From: Lentzea kentuckyensis
GTDB lineage: Bacteria; Actinomycetota; Actinomycetes; Mycobacteriales; Pseudonocardiaceae
Assembly (NCBI RefSeq): GCF_002150765.1
Contig: NZ_MUYM01000018.1
Span: 1-64,000, forward strand
Reading direction: 5' to 3'
DNA: 64,000 nt
Shown: positions 1 to 7,674 of the stretch, piece by piece
Numbering within the stretch: position 1 is the stretch's first letter
Layout: every line of letters starts with the position of its first letter
The notes under the pieces: generated by a model
What the model was told of the DNA's origin: nothing
The model's database searches: none
What the model saw: the letters and a program-made list of their open reading frames with translations, nothing else
Made by a program: the position numbers and the translations under genes

Positions 1-57
1 GCGCTGTATCGGCGGGGGGCGGCAGGGGTGTTGTATCCGCCGTTGGTGCGGGGTTGA
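1..57 (+). CDS. possible 3' tail of an upstream gene (partial)
   Basis: A frame open from the window edge ends at TGA 55-57, giving 18 codons of tail (...GVLYPPLVRG). Nothing identifies a family. It is listed only because the flanking MerR gene converges on it and a coding end here would be normal. It may equally be chance. Confidence 0.2.
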   Translation, partial: ALYRRGAAGVLYPPLVRG

Positions 58-74
58 GGACGCGACCTAGCGGG

Positions 75-473
75 TCAGCGCCGTGCGCGGGTTGACGGCG
101 CCGCGGTGATCACGGTGTCCAGGATCTGGCGGGACGTGGTGAGGTCCTCGATGGCCTGGTCGATCCGGTCGCGTTCCTGGCGCAGCTGTGCGACGAGGTC
201 CGGGCAGGTGGGCACCAGTCGCTCGTCGTCCTCGCGGATGCACGGCAACACCGAGGAGATCGTCGCGGTGGACAGCCCGGCGGCCAGCAGGCCTCGGATC
301 CGGCGCACCACGGCGACGTCGGAGCACAGGTACTCCCGGTATCCGCTCGGTCGGCGCTGCGGGTGCAGCAGCCCCTGCTCTTCGTAGTAGCGCAACAGCC
401 GCTGGCTCACGCCACTACGCCGGGACAACTCGCCGATCTTGATCGTCTGCACCGACACTGCGACCCCCGCCAC
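75..473 (-). CDS. MerR-family transcriptional regulator
   Basis: A 132-residue protein with an N-terminal MerR winged helix (recognition region GVSQRLLRYYEEQGLL, then the PSGYREY wing) and a C-terminal helix that would form the dimer coiled coil (LRQERDRIDQAIEDL). No cysteine cluster typical of metal sensors is evident, so a drug or oxidant signal is more likely than a metal. It is transcribed divergently from an MFS exporter with 45 bases between the starts, and a perfect dyad lies in that gap, so it probably controls the exporter and possibly itself. The start is uncertain: GTG 473 is used, but GTG codons just downstream are possible. Confidence 0.85.
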   Translation of the reverse strand: MAGVAVSVQTIKIGELSRRSGVSQRLLRYYEEQGLLHPQRRPSGYREYLCSDVAVVRRIRGLLAAGLSTATISSVLPCIREDDERLVPTCPDLVAQLRQERDRIDQAIEDLTTSRQILDTVITAAPSTRARR

Positions 474-479
474 ACCACA

Positions 480-511
480 TTGACTCTCACATCGATGTGA
501 GAGTTTACGGT
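480..511 (+). promoter_or_regulatory. MerR-type promoter/operator of the MFS exporter
   Basis: A perfect dyad ACTCTCACATC/GATGTGAGAGT occupies 483-504. It lies between a -35 (TTGACT, 480-485) and a -10 (TACGGT, 506-511). The 20-base spacer is longer than the normal 17, which is the hallmark of MerR-controlled promoters where the regulator untwists DNA. The exporter ATG at 519 follows the -10 by 7 bases without a ribosome-binding site, implying a leaderless mRNA. Confidence 0.75.
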
Positions 512-518
512 CCGCGTC

Positions 519-1724
519 ATGGCATCCACAACGACCTCACCTGGCGCTCCGGCACCCGCCGCGACGGGGCGTGCCGTCCCGATCATGGCCGGTTTCCTCC
601 TGTGCATCTTCGCGATCGGCACGGCCGAACTGCTGGTGAGCGGCCTGCTGCCGCAGATCGCGGCCAGCGTGCACGTTTCCACGGCCAGCACTGGCCAGCT
701 CGTCACCGCATATGCCCTCGGCGTGGTGATCGGCGGTCCGCTGCTCACCGTGCTCACCGCGCGGATGCCCCGCAAAGGTCTGGTGCTCGGGCTGATCGCG
801 CTGTTCGTCGCCGGGAGCCTGCTCAGCGCGGCGGCGACCTCCTACGGTCTGCTGGTGGCCAGCCGCGTGGTGGCCGCGCTGTCCCAAGGAACGCTGTTCG
901 CCATCTCCATGGTCGTGGTCACGACCGTCGTGCCACCCGACCGTGCCGGGCGCGCCATCGCCACCGTGGTCTCCGGACTCACCGTCGCGACCGTGCTCGG
1001 GGTTCCCCTCGGGGCCCTGCTCGGCCAGGCGTTCGGCTGGCGAACACCGTTTCTGGTCGTCGCGGTCATCGCCGCGGCAGGCGGTGCGGTGCTGGCCGTG
1101 GCGATGCCGCGCACACCAGCGCCGACCAACGGCGCCCGGTCCGAGTTTCGGGTCCTGCTGCGGCGTCCGGTGCTGCTCGCCATCACCACGACCGCCATCG
1201 GGTTCGCCGGAGTCGGCACCGTGCTGACCTACCTCGTGCCGCTGTTGACTCAGGTCAGCGGCTTCTCCGGTGGCATGGCGTCCGCGCTGCTGCTCGCCTA
1301 CGGCGTCGGTAGCCTGCTGGGCAACCTCGCCGCCGGCCGGCTCACCGACATCTCACCGACCATGACGGTGCGGATCGTGTTCCTCGGCTTGACGGTGATC
1401 CTGGCCGTCCTGCCGTTCGCCGTCCCCTCACAGCCGGCCGCCATCGTGGCGGTGCTCGCCTTCGGTTTGCTGGCCACCGCCACGATCGCGCCGTTGCAGG
1501 GCCTGATCCTTCAGCACGCCGCGGACGCACCCACCCTGTCGGTCGCCGTCAACGTCAGCGGGTTCAACCTCGCCAACGCGCTCGGCGCCGCACTCGGCGG
1601 CGGCATCGTCGCCGTGGGCGCGTTGCGCTGGACCGGCCTGGCCGGCGCTGTCCTCGCTCTGGCCGGTCTCGGCCTGTCCTGGCTGGCCACATCCCGCACG
1701 ACAACCGCCAGCGGAACGAAATAG
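519..1724 (+). CDS. MFS drug/arabinose-type efflux transporter (DHA1-like)
   Basis: A 401-residue hydrophobic protein with about 12 membrane segments, of the AraJ/Bcr-CflA-like DHA1 branch of the major facilitator superfamily. The N-terminus runs into TM1 (AGFLLCIFAIGTAELLVSGL), and the loop 2-3 motif appears as TARMPRKG. It would export small molecules by proton antiport in the cytoplasmic membrane. The start at ATG 519 is chosen because the -10 lies 7 bases upstream and no Shine-Dalgarno is visible. The divergent MerR gene and its palindrome suggest ligand-induced expression. The substrate cannot be read from sequence. Confidence 0.88.
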   Translation: MASTTTSPGAPAPAATGRAVPIMAGFLLCIFAIGTAELLVSGLLPQIAASVHVSTASTGQLVTAYALGVVIGGPLLTVLTARMPRKGLVLGLIALFVAGSLLSAAATSYGLLVASRVVAALSQGTLFAISMVVVTTVVPPDRAGRAIATVVSGLTVATVLGVPLGALLGQAFGWRTPFLVVAVIAAAGGAVLAVAMPRTPAPTNGARSEFRVLLRRPVLLAITTTAIGFAGVGTVLTYLVPLLTQVSGFSGGMASALLLAYGVGSLLGNLAAGRLTDISPTMTVRIVFLGLTVILAVLPFAVPSQPAAIVAVLAFGLLATATIAPLQGLILQHAADAPTLSVAVNVSGFNLANALGAALGGGIVAVGALRWTGLAGAVLALAGLGLSWLATSRTTTASGTK

Positions 1725-1740
1725 CCCCCCGGTTCGGCGG

Positions 1741-2748
1741 TCAGAGGCTGATCGAGTCGCCTGTGGCGGCCGATTGTTTGGCCGCTTCGATCACTTCTAG
1801 GCCGGTGACTGCGTCATGAGGTGACACCGGGGCGGTGCCGGTGGCCACTGCGGCGTAGAAGTCCTGGTAGGCGCCTGGTTCGGTGCGGTGAGGCCGGCCG
1901 CCCAGCGTGCCCCAGGCAGATTCGGGTTCCTCGCCCCAGCCCTGGCCGGCCGGCGTTTCGCCCGCCTTGAGGCACTCCTCCTGCGGGTCCATGCCGTACT
2001 TCACGTAGGCGGCGTCGTGGCCGAGGACGCGGAAGCGCGGACCCAGGTCGGCGGCCAGGGCGCTCATCCAGAGGTGGGAGCGGACGCCGCCGTCGTGGGT
2101 CAGGGAAAGGAAGACGTCGTCGTCGGCTCGCGCGCCGGGGCGGACGGTGGCGATTTCGGCGTGCACCGACGAGGGGCGGCCGAAGAGGGCCACGGACTGG
2201 TCGACCAGGTGGGTGCCCAGGTCGAAGAGGATGCTGCCCAGGTCGGCCGGGTCGCCGGATTCCTTCCAGGACGACTTGATCTCCGGGCGGTACCGCTCGA
2301 AGCGGGACTCGAACCGGTGGACCGTGCCCAGGGTCTTGGCGGACAGGAGTTTCTGGACGGTCAGGAAGTCGCCGTCCCAGCGGCGGTTGTGGAACGGGAC
2401 GAGCATCAGGCCTTTCGACGAGGCGATGGAGGCCAGGGCTCTGGCTTCGGCGGCTGAGGCGGCGAAGGGTTTGTCCACCACGACGTTGAGGCCGTGTTCC
2501 AGGACCTGGCGGGCGTGGGTGGCGTGGAAGCGGTTCGGGGTGGTGATGACCACCAGGTCGAAGTTGCCGGACCAGACCTCGTCCAGAGTGGACAGCAGGC
2601 GGGCGGCCGGGTAGCGCGCTGCCACCTCGGCTTGGCGGGCCGGGTTCGAGGTGACCACGGCTGAGAGGTTCAGGCCGGGGGTTGCCTCGATGAACGGGGC
2701 GTGGAAGGCCGCCCCACCTAGTCCGTAGCCGACCAGAGCTGTGCGCAT
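1741..2748 (-). CDS. Gfo/Idh/MocA-family oxidoreductase
   Basis: A 335-residue NAD(P)-dependent oxidoreductase. The N-terminal Rossmann fold begins with ALVGYGLGGAAFHAPF. The family EKP-like motif appears as VVVDKPFAASAAEA, which supplies the usual catalytic lysine, and the C-terminal alpha/beta domain includes LGSILFDLGTHLVDQ. Such enzymes oxidise or reduce sugar or inositol derivatives. No sugar genes lie nearby, so the substrate is open. It converges on the MFS gene with a 16-base gap and is divergent from the metY leader. Confidence 0.88.
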   Translation of the reverse strand: MRTALVGYGLGGAAFHAPFIEATPGLNLSAVVTSNPARQAEVAARYPAARLLSTLDEVWSGNFDLVVITTPNRFHATHARQVLEHGLNVVVDKPFAASAAEARALASIASSKGLMLVPFHNRRWDGDFLTVQKLLSAKTLGTVHRFESRFERYRPEIKSSWKESGDPADLGSILFDLGTHLVDQSVALFGRPSSVHAEIATVRPGARADDDVFLSLTHDGGVRSHLWMSALAADLGPRFRVLGHDAAYVKYGMDPQEECLKAGETPAGQGWGEEPESAWGTLGGRPHRTEPGAYQDFYAAVATGTAPVSPHDAVTGLEVIEAAKQSAATGDSISL

Positions 2749-2786
2749 GCGATCAGCCTAGGCGGTCTCACCTGGTGGACGGGGTG

Positions 2787-2814
2787 TTGGAGCGGCCGGG
2801 CGGGGCCCTACCTT
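2787..2814 (+). promoter_or_regulatory. predicted promoter of the metYX leader
   Basis: TTGGAG (2787-2792), a 16-base spacer and TACCTT (2809-2814). The predicted transcription start coincides with the ATG of the leader peptide at 2822, so the leader would be translated leaderlessly. Confidence 0.5.
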
Positions 2815-2821
2815 CGTCGGC

Positions 2822-2899
2822 ATGACCAAGCTGCTGGTTAGCCGGCGCCACGTGGACTACGTGCGCGTCACCAGCATGGCTTGTCGTCGCTTCCGTTGA
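2822..2899 (+). CDS. cysteine-type regulatory leader peptide upstream of metYX
   Basis: A 25-codon reading frame containing RRHVDYVRVTSMACRR and ending at TGA 2897-2899. The HVD..RV.S..CR pattern matches the small putative leader peptides that precede sulfur-assimilation genes in many actinobacteria, where translation of cysteine codons near the end is thought to couple downstream expression to cysteine supply. The ATG sits 7 bases after a -10 (TACCTT), so it is probably leaderless. The metY start lies 36 bases after its stop. The function here is inferred from the motif and from the position before metY-metX. Confidence 0.75.
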   Translation: MTKLLVSRRHVDYVRVTSMACRRFR

Positions 2900-2935
2900 T
2901 CCGACCCCAAAACGGCGAACAACTGGAGCACAGCC

Positions 2936-4222
2936 ATGTCCTGGTCCTTTGAGACTGCGCAGATTCACGCGGGCGCCGCGCCCGATCCGGCCACTGGTGC
3001 TCGCGCCACGCCGATTTACCAGACCACCTCGTACGTTTTCCGGGACACGCAGCACGGCGCGGACCTGTTCGCGTTGGCGGAGCCGGGAAACATCTACACG
3101 CGCATCAACAATCCGACGCAGGACGTGCTGGAGCAGCGGGTCGCCGCGCTCGAGGGCGGGGTGGCGGCGGTCGCGTTCGCGTCCGGGCAGGCGGCCGAGA
3201 CCGCTGCGATCCTGAACCTGGCCAAGGTCGGGGATCACCTGGTGTCCAGTGCGTCGCTGTACGGCGGCACGTACAACCTGTTCCATTACACGTTGCCCAA
3301 GCTGGGCATCGAAGTGTCGTTTGTGGACGATCCCGACGACCTGGACGAGTGGCGGGCGGCGATCAGGCCCAACACTAAGCTGTTGTTCGGGGAGTCGTTG
3401 GCCAACCCGCGCAGCCATGTGCTCGACATCGAGGGCATCGCGCAAGTGGCGCACGAGAACGACATCCCGTTGGTCGTCGACAACACGGTGCCCACGCCGT
3501 ACCTGCTCAAGCCGCTGGAGCACGGTGCGGACATCGTCATCCACTCCGCCACGAAATACCTGGGCGGGCACGGGACGGCCATCGCCGGCGTGGTGGTGGA
3601 CGGTGGGAAGTTCGAGTACGGCGCGGAGAAGTTCCCGGACTTCCACGAGCCCGACCCGAGCTACAACGGCCTGCGGTACTGGCCGGTGCTCGGGCATGGC
3701 GCGTTCGCGGCCAAGTTGCGGGTGCAGGGGTTGCGGGACACGGGGGCGGCGATCGCGCCGTTGACCAGTTTCCTGGTGATCCAGGGGATTGAGACGTTGT
3801 CGCTGCGCATCGAGCGGCACGTGCAGAACGCGCAAGCGCTTGCGGAGTGGTTGGAGGAGCGGGACGAGGTCGAGAAGGTCCACTACGCGGGGCTGGTTTC
3901 GTCACCGTTCCACGCCAACGCGCGGAAGTACCTGCCCAAGGGCGCGGGCGCGGTGGTCAGTTTCGAGCTGCGCGGGGGTGCCGAGGCCGGACGGGCGTTC
4001 GTCGACGGCACGAGTTTGTTCAGCCAGCTGGTGAACATCGGTGACGTGCGGTCGTTGATCGTGCACCCGGCTTCGACCACGCACAGCCAGTTGACGCCCG
4101 AGGAGCAGCTCGTCACGGGTGTCACGCCCGGACTGGTGCGGTTGTCGGTCGGACTGGAGGGGCTGGAGGACCTCAAGGCCGACCTGGAGGCGGGCTTCAC
4201 CGCCGCGAAGTCCGAGTTGTAG
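2936..4222 (+). CDS. metY: O-acetylhomoserine sulfhydrylase (aminocarboxypropyltransferase)
   Basis: A 428-residue PLP enzyme of the Cys/Met metabolism class. It makes homocysteine from O-acetylhomoserine and sulfide (direct sulfhydrylation). The PLP-binding lysine is K207 in SATKYLGGHG, and the N-terminal ETAQIHAG motif and the QTTSYVF motif are typical. A GGAG ribosome-binding site lies a few bases before ATG 2936. The stop codon shares one base with the metX start (TAGTG), so the two are translationally coupled. The leader peptide at 2822 suggests control by sulfur amino acid supply. Confidence 0.95.
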   Translation: MSWSFETAQIHAGAAPDPATGARATPIYQTTSYVFRDTQHGADLFALAEPGNIYTRINNPTQDVLEQRVAALEGGVAAVAFASGQAAETAAILNLAKVGDHLVSSASLYGGTYNLFHYTLPKLGIEVSFVDDPDDLDEWRAAIRPNTKLLFGESLANPRSHVLDIEGIAQVAHENDIPLVVDNTVPTPYLLKPLEHGADIVIHSATKYLGGHGTAIAGVVVDGGKFEYGAEKFPDFHEPDPSYNGLRYWPVLGHGAFAAKLRVQGLRDTGAAIAPLTSFLVIQGIETLSLRIERHVQNAQALAEWLEERDEVEKVHYAGLVSSPFHANARKYLPKGAGAVVSFELRGGAEAGRAFVDGTSLFSQLVNIGDVRSLIVHPASTTHSQLTPEEQLVTGVTPGLVRLSVGLEGLEDLKADLEAGFTAAKSEL

Positions 4223-5235
4223 TGGGCGGCTGGCGCTTCGGCGACCCGAACGGGCGGCGGAAGTGGTTCAGCCACACCGAACCGCTCGCCGGGTTGCCGG
4301 GTTTCCAGCTCGCGTACGAGACGTGGGGGACCTTGAACGCGGAGGCCTCCAACGCGGTGCTCGTGCTCCACGCCCTCACCGGTGACAGCCATGTCGCCGG
4401 GGGCGTGGAGCCGGGTCATCCGACGCCGGGCTGGTGGGAGTCGTTGGTGGGGCAGGGGAAGCCGCTGGACGGGTTCTTCGTGGTCGCGCCGAACGTGCTG
4501 GGCGGGTGTCAGGGCAGCACGGGGCCGTGGCAGTACCCGGTGTTCCCGGACATCACGATCAGGGACCAGGTCGAGGCCGAGGTGCACCTCGCGGACTTCC
4601 TGGGCATCGACCGGTGGGCCGCGGTGCTCGGCGGGTCGATGGGCGGGATGCGGGCGGTCGAGTGGGCGGTCGGGCAACCGGAACGGGTGCGGTCGTTGCT
4701 GTTGCTGGCGACCACGGCCGCGGCGTCGGCGGAACAGATCGGGCTGGCGTCGGCGCAGGTGCACGCGATCAGGGCCAGCCCGGTGGAAGGGCTGGGGATC
4801 GCGCGGCGGATCGCGCACCTGAGCTATCGCAGTGAGCAGGAGCTGCAGGCGAGATTCGGGCGCGGCAGGCAGGAGGACGGACGGTTCGAGGTCGAGTCCT
4901 ATTTGGACCATCACGCGGCGAAGCTCACCCGCAGGTTCGACGCGGACAGCTATGTCACGTTGACGGAGGCGATGAACTCGCACGACGTCGGACGTGGCCG
5001 GGGTGGGATCAGGGCGGCGCTGCGCAGGGTCGAGGCGCGCACGATCGTCGCCGGGGTGGACTCGGATCGGCTCTATCCGTTGGCGCAGCAACGAGAACTG
5101 GCGGCGGGCATCCCGGGCGCCGACGACCTCAGGGTGATCGCGTCACCGTACGGGCACGACGCGTTCCTGATCGAGAGCGAACAGGTGGGTGCGCTCGTCA
5201 CGGAACTTGTGCCCGCGCACTCAGGTAGTCGTTGA
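4222..5235 (+). CDS. metX: homoserine O-acetyltransferase
   Basis: A 337-residue alpha/beta-hydrolase-fold enzyme that acetylates homoserine with acetyl-CoA and supplies the substrate of MetY. The nucleophile is S139 in GGSMGGMRAVEW. The acid and base lie in VDSDRLYP and YGHDAF. The family fingerprint LTGDSHVAG and NVLGGCQGSTGP are present. The GTG start at 4222 overlaps the metY stop by one base. It is slightly shorter than the commonest members (about 350-380 residues) but has every catalytic block. The 3' end overlaps the convergent MerR gene by 38 bases. Confidence 0.95.
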   Translation: MGGWRFGDPNGRRKWFSHTEPLAGLPGFQLAYETWGTLNAEASNAVLVLHALTGDSHVAGGVEPGHPTPGWWESLVGQGKPLDGFFVVAPNVLGGCQGSTGPWQYPVFPDITIRDQVEAEVHLADFLGIDRWAAVLGGSMGGMRAVEWAVGQPERVRSLLLLATTAAASAEQIGLASAQVHAIRASPVEGLGIARRIAHLSYRSEQELQARFGRGRQEDGRFEVESYLDHHAAKLTRRFDADSYVTLTEAMNSHDVGRGRGGIRAALRRVEARTIVAGVDSDRLYPLAQQRELAAGIPGADDLRVIASPYGHDAFLIESEQVGALVTELVPAHSGSR

Positions 5236-5884
5236 GTCGTGCCGAGGCGGCGAGCATGGCCAGGCCCCGCGCGGTGAGGCGGTGACGCCAGTCGGTCAGG
5301 GCCGCGCCCAACGTCTCGGTGCCGCCCGCCGTCCGGATCTGCCGCACCACCAAGGCGATCCGGGTCAACGGGTAACCGCCGCGCCGCAGCAGGTGGGCCA
5401 GTTCGGCGTCGCGCACGTCCTCGGCGCTGAACGTGCGGTAGCCGGTCGATTCGCGTGCGGGAGCGAGGATTCCGGCCTCCTCCCACGCGCGCAGGGTCGC
5501 GGGGGTGACGTCGAGGCGACGGGCGAGCTCTCCGATCGTGCGCGGTTCCAGGACCGGTTCGAAGCCGGTCAGGTCCTGCACGGCGCGGCTGACCGAGTCG
5601 AGGGTTTCGCGGTCGCGGAGGAGTTGCTCATGGCCGCGGTCGATCCTCAGCAGCACGTCGTCCAGCGAACCGGTGTGGATCGCGTTCATGATCTGGCCGG
5701 CCAGCGCGTGTCCGTAGGCGGGAACCAGCGCGACGAACGTGCGCAGGGCGGCGGCGTGCACCGGCGTGTAGACGCGGTAGCCGGACGGGGTGCGGTCGGC
5801 GGGCGGGATGAAGCCGGATTGCTCGTAGTTGCGCACGGCCTGCGTCGAGATACCGTGTTCACGGGCGAGGTCGGCTGGACGCAC
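5198..5884 (-). CDS. TioE-like MerR regulator with two tandem HTH domains
   Basis: A 228-residue regulator with two MerR-type DNA-binding modules: residues about 1-70 (LAREHGISTQAVRNYEQSG, PSGYRVYTP) and about 120-190 (LARRLDVTPATLRAWEEAG, STGYRTFSA). This duplicated arrangement matches the TioE family. The start is set at GTG 5884; the frame is open further upstream, but that part crosses the divergent esterase promoter. It is divergent from the erythromycin-esterase homologue, with a repeat-rich operator region between them, so it probably controls that gene. The 3' end overlaps metX. Confidence 0.85.
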   Translation of the reverse strand: MRPADLAREHGISTQAVRNYEQSGFIPPADRTPSGYRVYTPVHAAALRTFVALVPAYGHALAGQIMNAIHTGSLDDVLLRIDRGHEQLLRDRETLDSVSRAVQDLTGFEPVLEPRTIGELARRLDVTPATLRAWEEAGILAPARESTGYRTFSAEDVRDAELAHLLRRGGYPLTRIALVVRQIRTAGGTETLGAALTDWRHRLTARGLAMLAASARLNDYLSARAQVP

Positions 5885-5925
5885 GGTTGAGACTTTAGCG
5901 CCACTCAAAGCCTGAAAAAGCGCGA

Positions 5926-5959
5926 AAGTTTCAACCGAAGTTTCAATGTTACGGTTGAA
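5926..5959 (+). promoter_or_regulatory. operator region between TioE-like regulator and esterase gene
   Basis: Direct repeats AAGTTTCAA at 5926-5934 and 5938-5946 overlap an inverted pair TTCAACCG (5930-5937) and CGGTTGAA (5952-5959). A further CGGTTGA (5884-5890) overlaps the regulator start codon. TACGGT at 5950-5955 serves as -10 with the esterase ATG 8 bases later. The same hexamer drives the other MerR-controlled gene at 506-511. Confidence 0.55.
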
Positions 5960-5963
5960 CCAC

Positions 5964-7076
5964 ATGAGCCAGGACATTCGCGACTTCACCAGTCCCTTCA
6001 CCGAGCTCTTGGCGTTCGGCGAGCCGACGCACCTCGAGCACGCCCACACCTGGATCCGCAACGAGCTGTTCGAGCAGCTCGCCGCGCTGGGCTTCCGCTC
6101 GATCACCCTGGAGACCTGCCGTGTCAGGGGACTCCTGGTCGACGACTACGTGCGGGGCGGCCCCGGCGACCTCGACACGATCATGGAGCAGGGCTTCTCC
6201 CACAACTTCGGGCAGTGGCCGGCCAACCGCGAGCTGGTCGCGTGGATGCGCGAGTACAACGCGGACAAACCGGCAGGAGAACGACTGGCGTTCCACGGCT
6301 TCGACTTCCAGACCGAGACGACCAGCGCGCCCAGCCCGCGGCTCTACCTCGAACACGCCCGCGACTACCTGGGCGAGGACGTGGATCTCACGATCGACGA
6401 CGAGAAGTGGAGCCGCGACGAGGCGGTGCTGGACCTCACCAAGTCACCCGGTCAGTCCGAAGAGGCCATCTGGCTGCGCGAGATCGGCACGGGGATGCTC
6501 AAGCGGCTGTACGAGCGCAGGACCACCGACGACGCCTGGACGCGCGCGGAGACGCACCTCACGGCCGCGCTGAGCCTGCTGCAGTACCACCGGGAGTGTG
6601 CCGAGCCGAACCCGTTGGGAGTGCGGCTCAACCGGCTGTGTCAGATGCGCGACGGCGTGATGGCCCGCAACCTGCTGGCGATCCGCCGGATCGAGGCCGG
6701 CCGTGGTCCCACGTTCGTGTTCGCGCACAACTCCCACCTGCAGCGGACGAACAGCTCGATGGAGATGGGCGGCGAGCGGATCGAGTGGTTCTCCGCGGGC
6801 GCACTGGTGGCGCCGATCCTGGGTGACCAGTACACGGTCATCGGGGGCACGCTCGGGCGCAACGACACGTTCGGGTTGGGTGAACCGGACAAAGCCACCC
6901 TCGAAGGCCGGCTGCAGAGCCGGTTCACGACCTGGGGCATGACCGAGGACAAGCCGCAGGGCGCGGTTCGCACGGACGCGGAGCAGGTGTGGGCCTACTT
7001 CCCGCTCGACCAGCACCTGATGGACGGTGTGGACGCGCTGCTGCACGTCAGGGTTGGTCGTCCAGTGACGCGGTGA
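5964..7076 (+). CDS. erythromycin esterase family protein
   Basis: A 370-residue member of the erythromycin-esterase/succinoglycan-biosynthesis family (EreA/EreB-like), whose characterised members hydrolyse the macrolide lactone. The N-terminal motif FGEPTHLEHAHTW carries the conserved Glu and His of the active site, and the FAHNSHLQR block near residue 255 is the other conserved His region. Start ATG 5964 is preferred over ATG 5946 because the upstream codon lies inside the predicted promoter and 5964 follows the -10 by 8 bases. True macrolide hydrolysis is unproven; many environmental homologues have unknown substrates. The divergent TioE-like regulator suggests inducible expression. Confidence 0.85.
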   Translation: MSQDIRDFTSPFTELLAFGEPTHLEHAHTWIRNELFEQLAALGFRSITLETCRVRGLLVDDYVRGGPGDLDTIMEQGFSHNFGQWPANRELVAWMREYNADKPAGERLAFHGFDFQTETTSAPSPRLYLEHARDYLGEDVDLTIDDEKWSRDEAVLDLTKSPGQSEEAIWLREIGTGMLKRLYERRTTDDAWTRAETHLTAALSLLQYHRECAEPNPLGVRLNRLCQMRDGVMARNLLAIRRIEAGRGPTFVFAHNSHLQRTNSSMEMGGERIEWFSAGALVAPILGDQYTVIGGTLGRNDTFGLGEPDKATLEGRLQSRFTTWGMTEDKPQGAVRTDAEQVWAYFPLDQHLMDGVDALLHVRVGRPVTR

Positions 7077-7554
7077 TCCACGGCGCGACGGGCAGGTCGC
7101 GCGTCTCGCATTCGATCGCCAGCTTCAGGGTCCACCGCAGGGCTTGTAAAACGACCGTCGCGAGCTCCTGCGGTGCCCCGTTGGCCAGGGCGATCTCGAT
7201 CTGCTCCGAGGCCGCGTCCTGATCTCCGTGCACCTCGGCCAGCAACGCCCGGATCGCGGTGCGCACGGGCGGGTCCGCGTCGTCGATCTGGACCTCGCGG
7301 CCCTCCTCGTCGAAGACCTGCATCTTCACCGGCGTGGCGCCACCGGAACCGAGCGCGCCGACCATGCTGCTGCACTCGGCGAACAGCAACAGCACCAGCT
7401 CACGGATCTCCTCGTTGCCCTCGGGCGACCCGCTGAGGTAGCCGGTCACGAGGTCCACCGCCACAGCGTCCTCACCGGCCCTGGCCGCAGCCAGCGCCTC
7501 ACCGGCCACGGCGGTCAGCCGTGCCCAGCGATCTGGATCCTGTGGTGGTCTCAC
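7048..7554 (-). CDS. conserved hypothetical protein, Asp/Glu-rich
   Basis: A 168-residue acidic soluble protein without a signal peptide or membrane segment. It is mostly predicted helical (LTAVAGEALAAARAGED, IRELVLLLFAECSSM) with a central VKMQVFDEEGREVQIDDADP strand region. I do not recognise the family. It starts at GTG 7554 and its last 29 bases overlap the convergent esterase gene. Nothing in the sequence ties it functionally to its neighbours. Confidence 0.65.
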   Translation of the reverse strand: MRPPQDPDRWARLTAVAGEALAAARAGEDAVAVDLVTGYLSGSPEGNEEIRELVLLLFAECSSMVGALGSGGATPVKMQVFDEEGREVQIDDADPPVRTAIRALLAEVHGDQDAASEQIEIALANGAPQELATVVLQALRWTLKLAIECETRDLPVAPWITASLDDQP

Positions 7555-7644
7555 AGGTACTGCCTACCGCGCGGTGTGACGCGTTCGCAATGCCCCATCT
7601 TGATCAGAGTGCTACCGGGGTATGTCACTCCGCAGGTCAATGTG

Positions 7645-7668
7645 GGATTCAGCGAATCCACCTAGCAT
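7645..7668 (+). promoter_or_regulatory. promoter with dyad upstream of the histidine kinase
   Basis: A perfect dyad GGATTC-AGC-GAATCC spans 7645-7659, immediately before a -10 TAGCAT at 7663-7668. The kinase start GTG 7675 follows after 6 bases. The -35 is weak. The dyad could bind the pair's own response regulator or a repressor. Confidence 0.4.
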
Positions 7669-7674
7669 CGGGTG

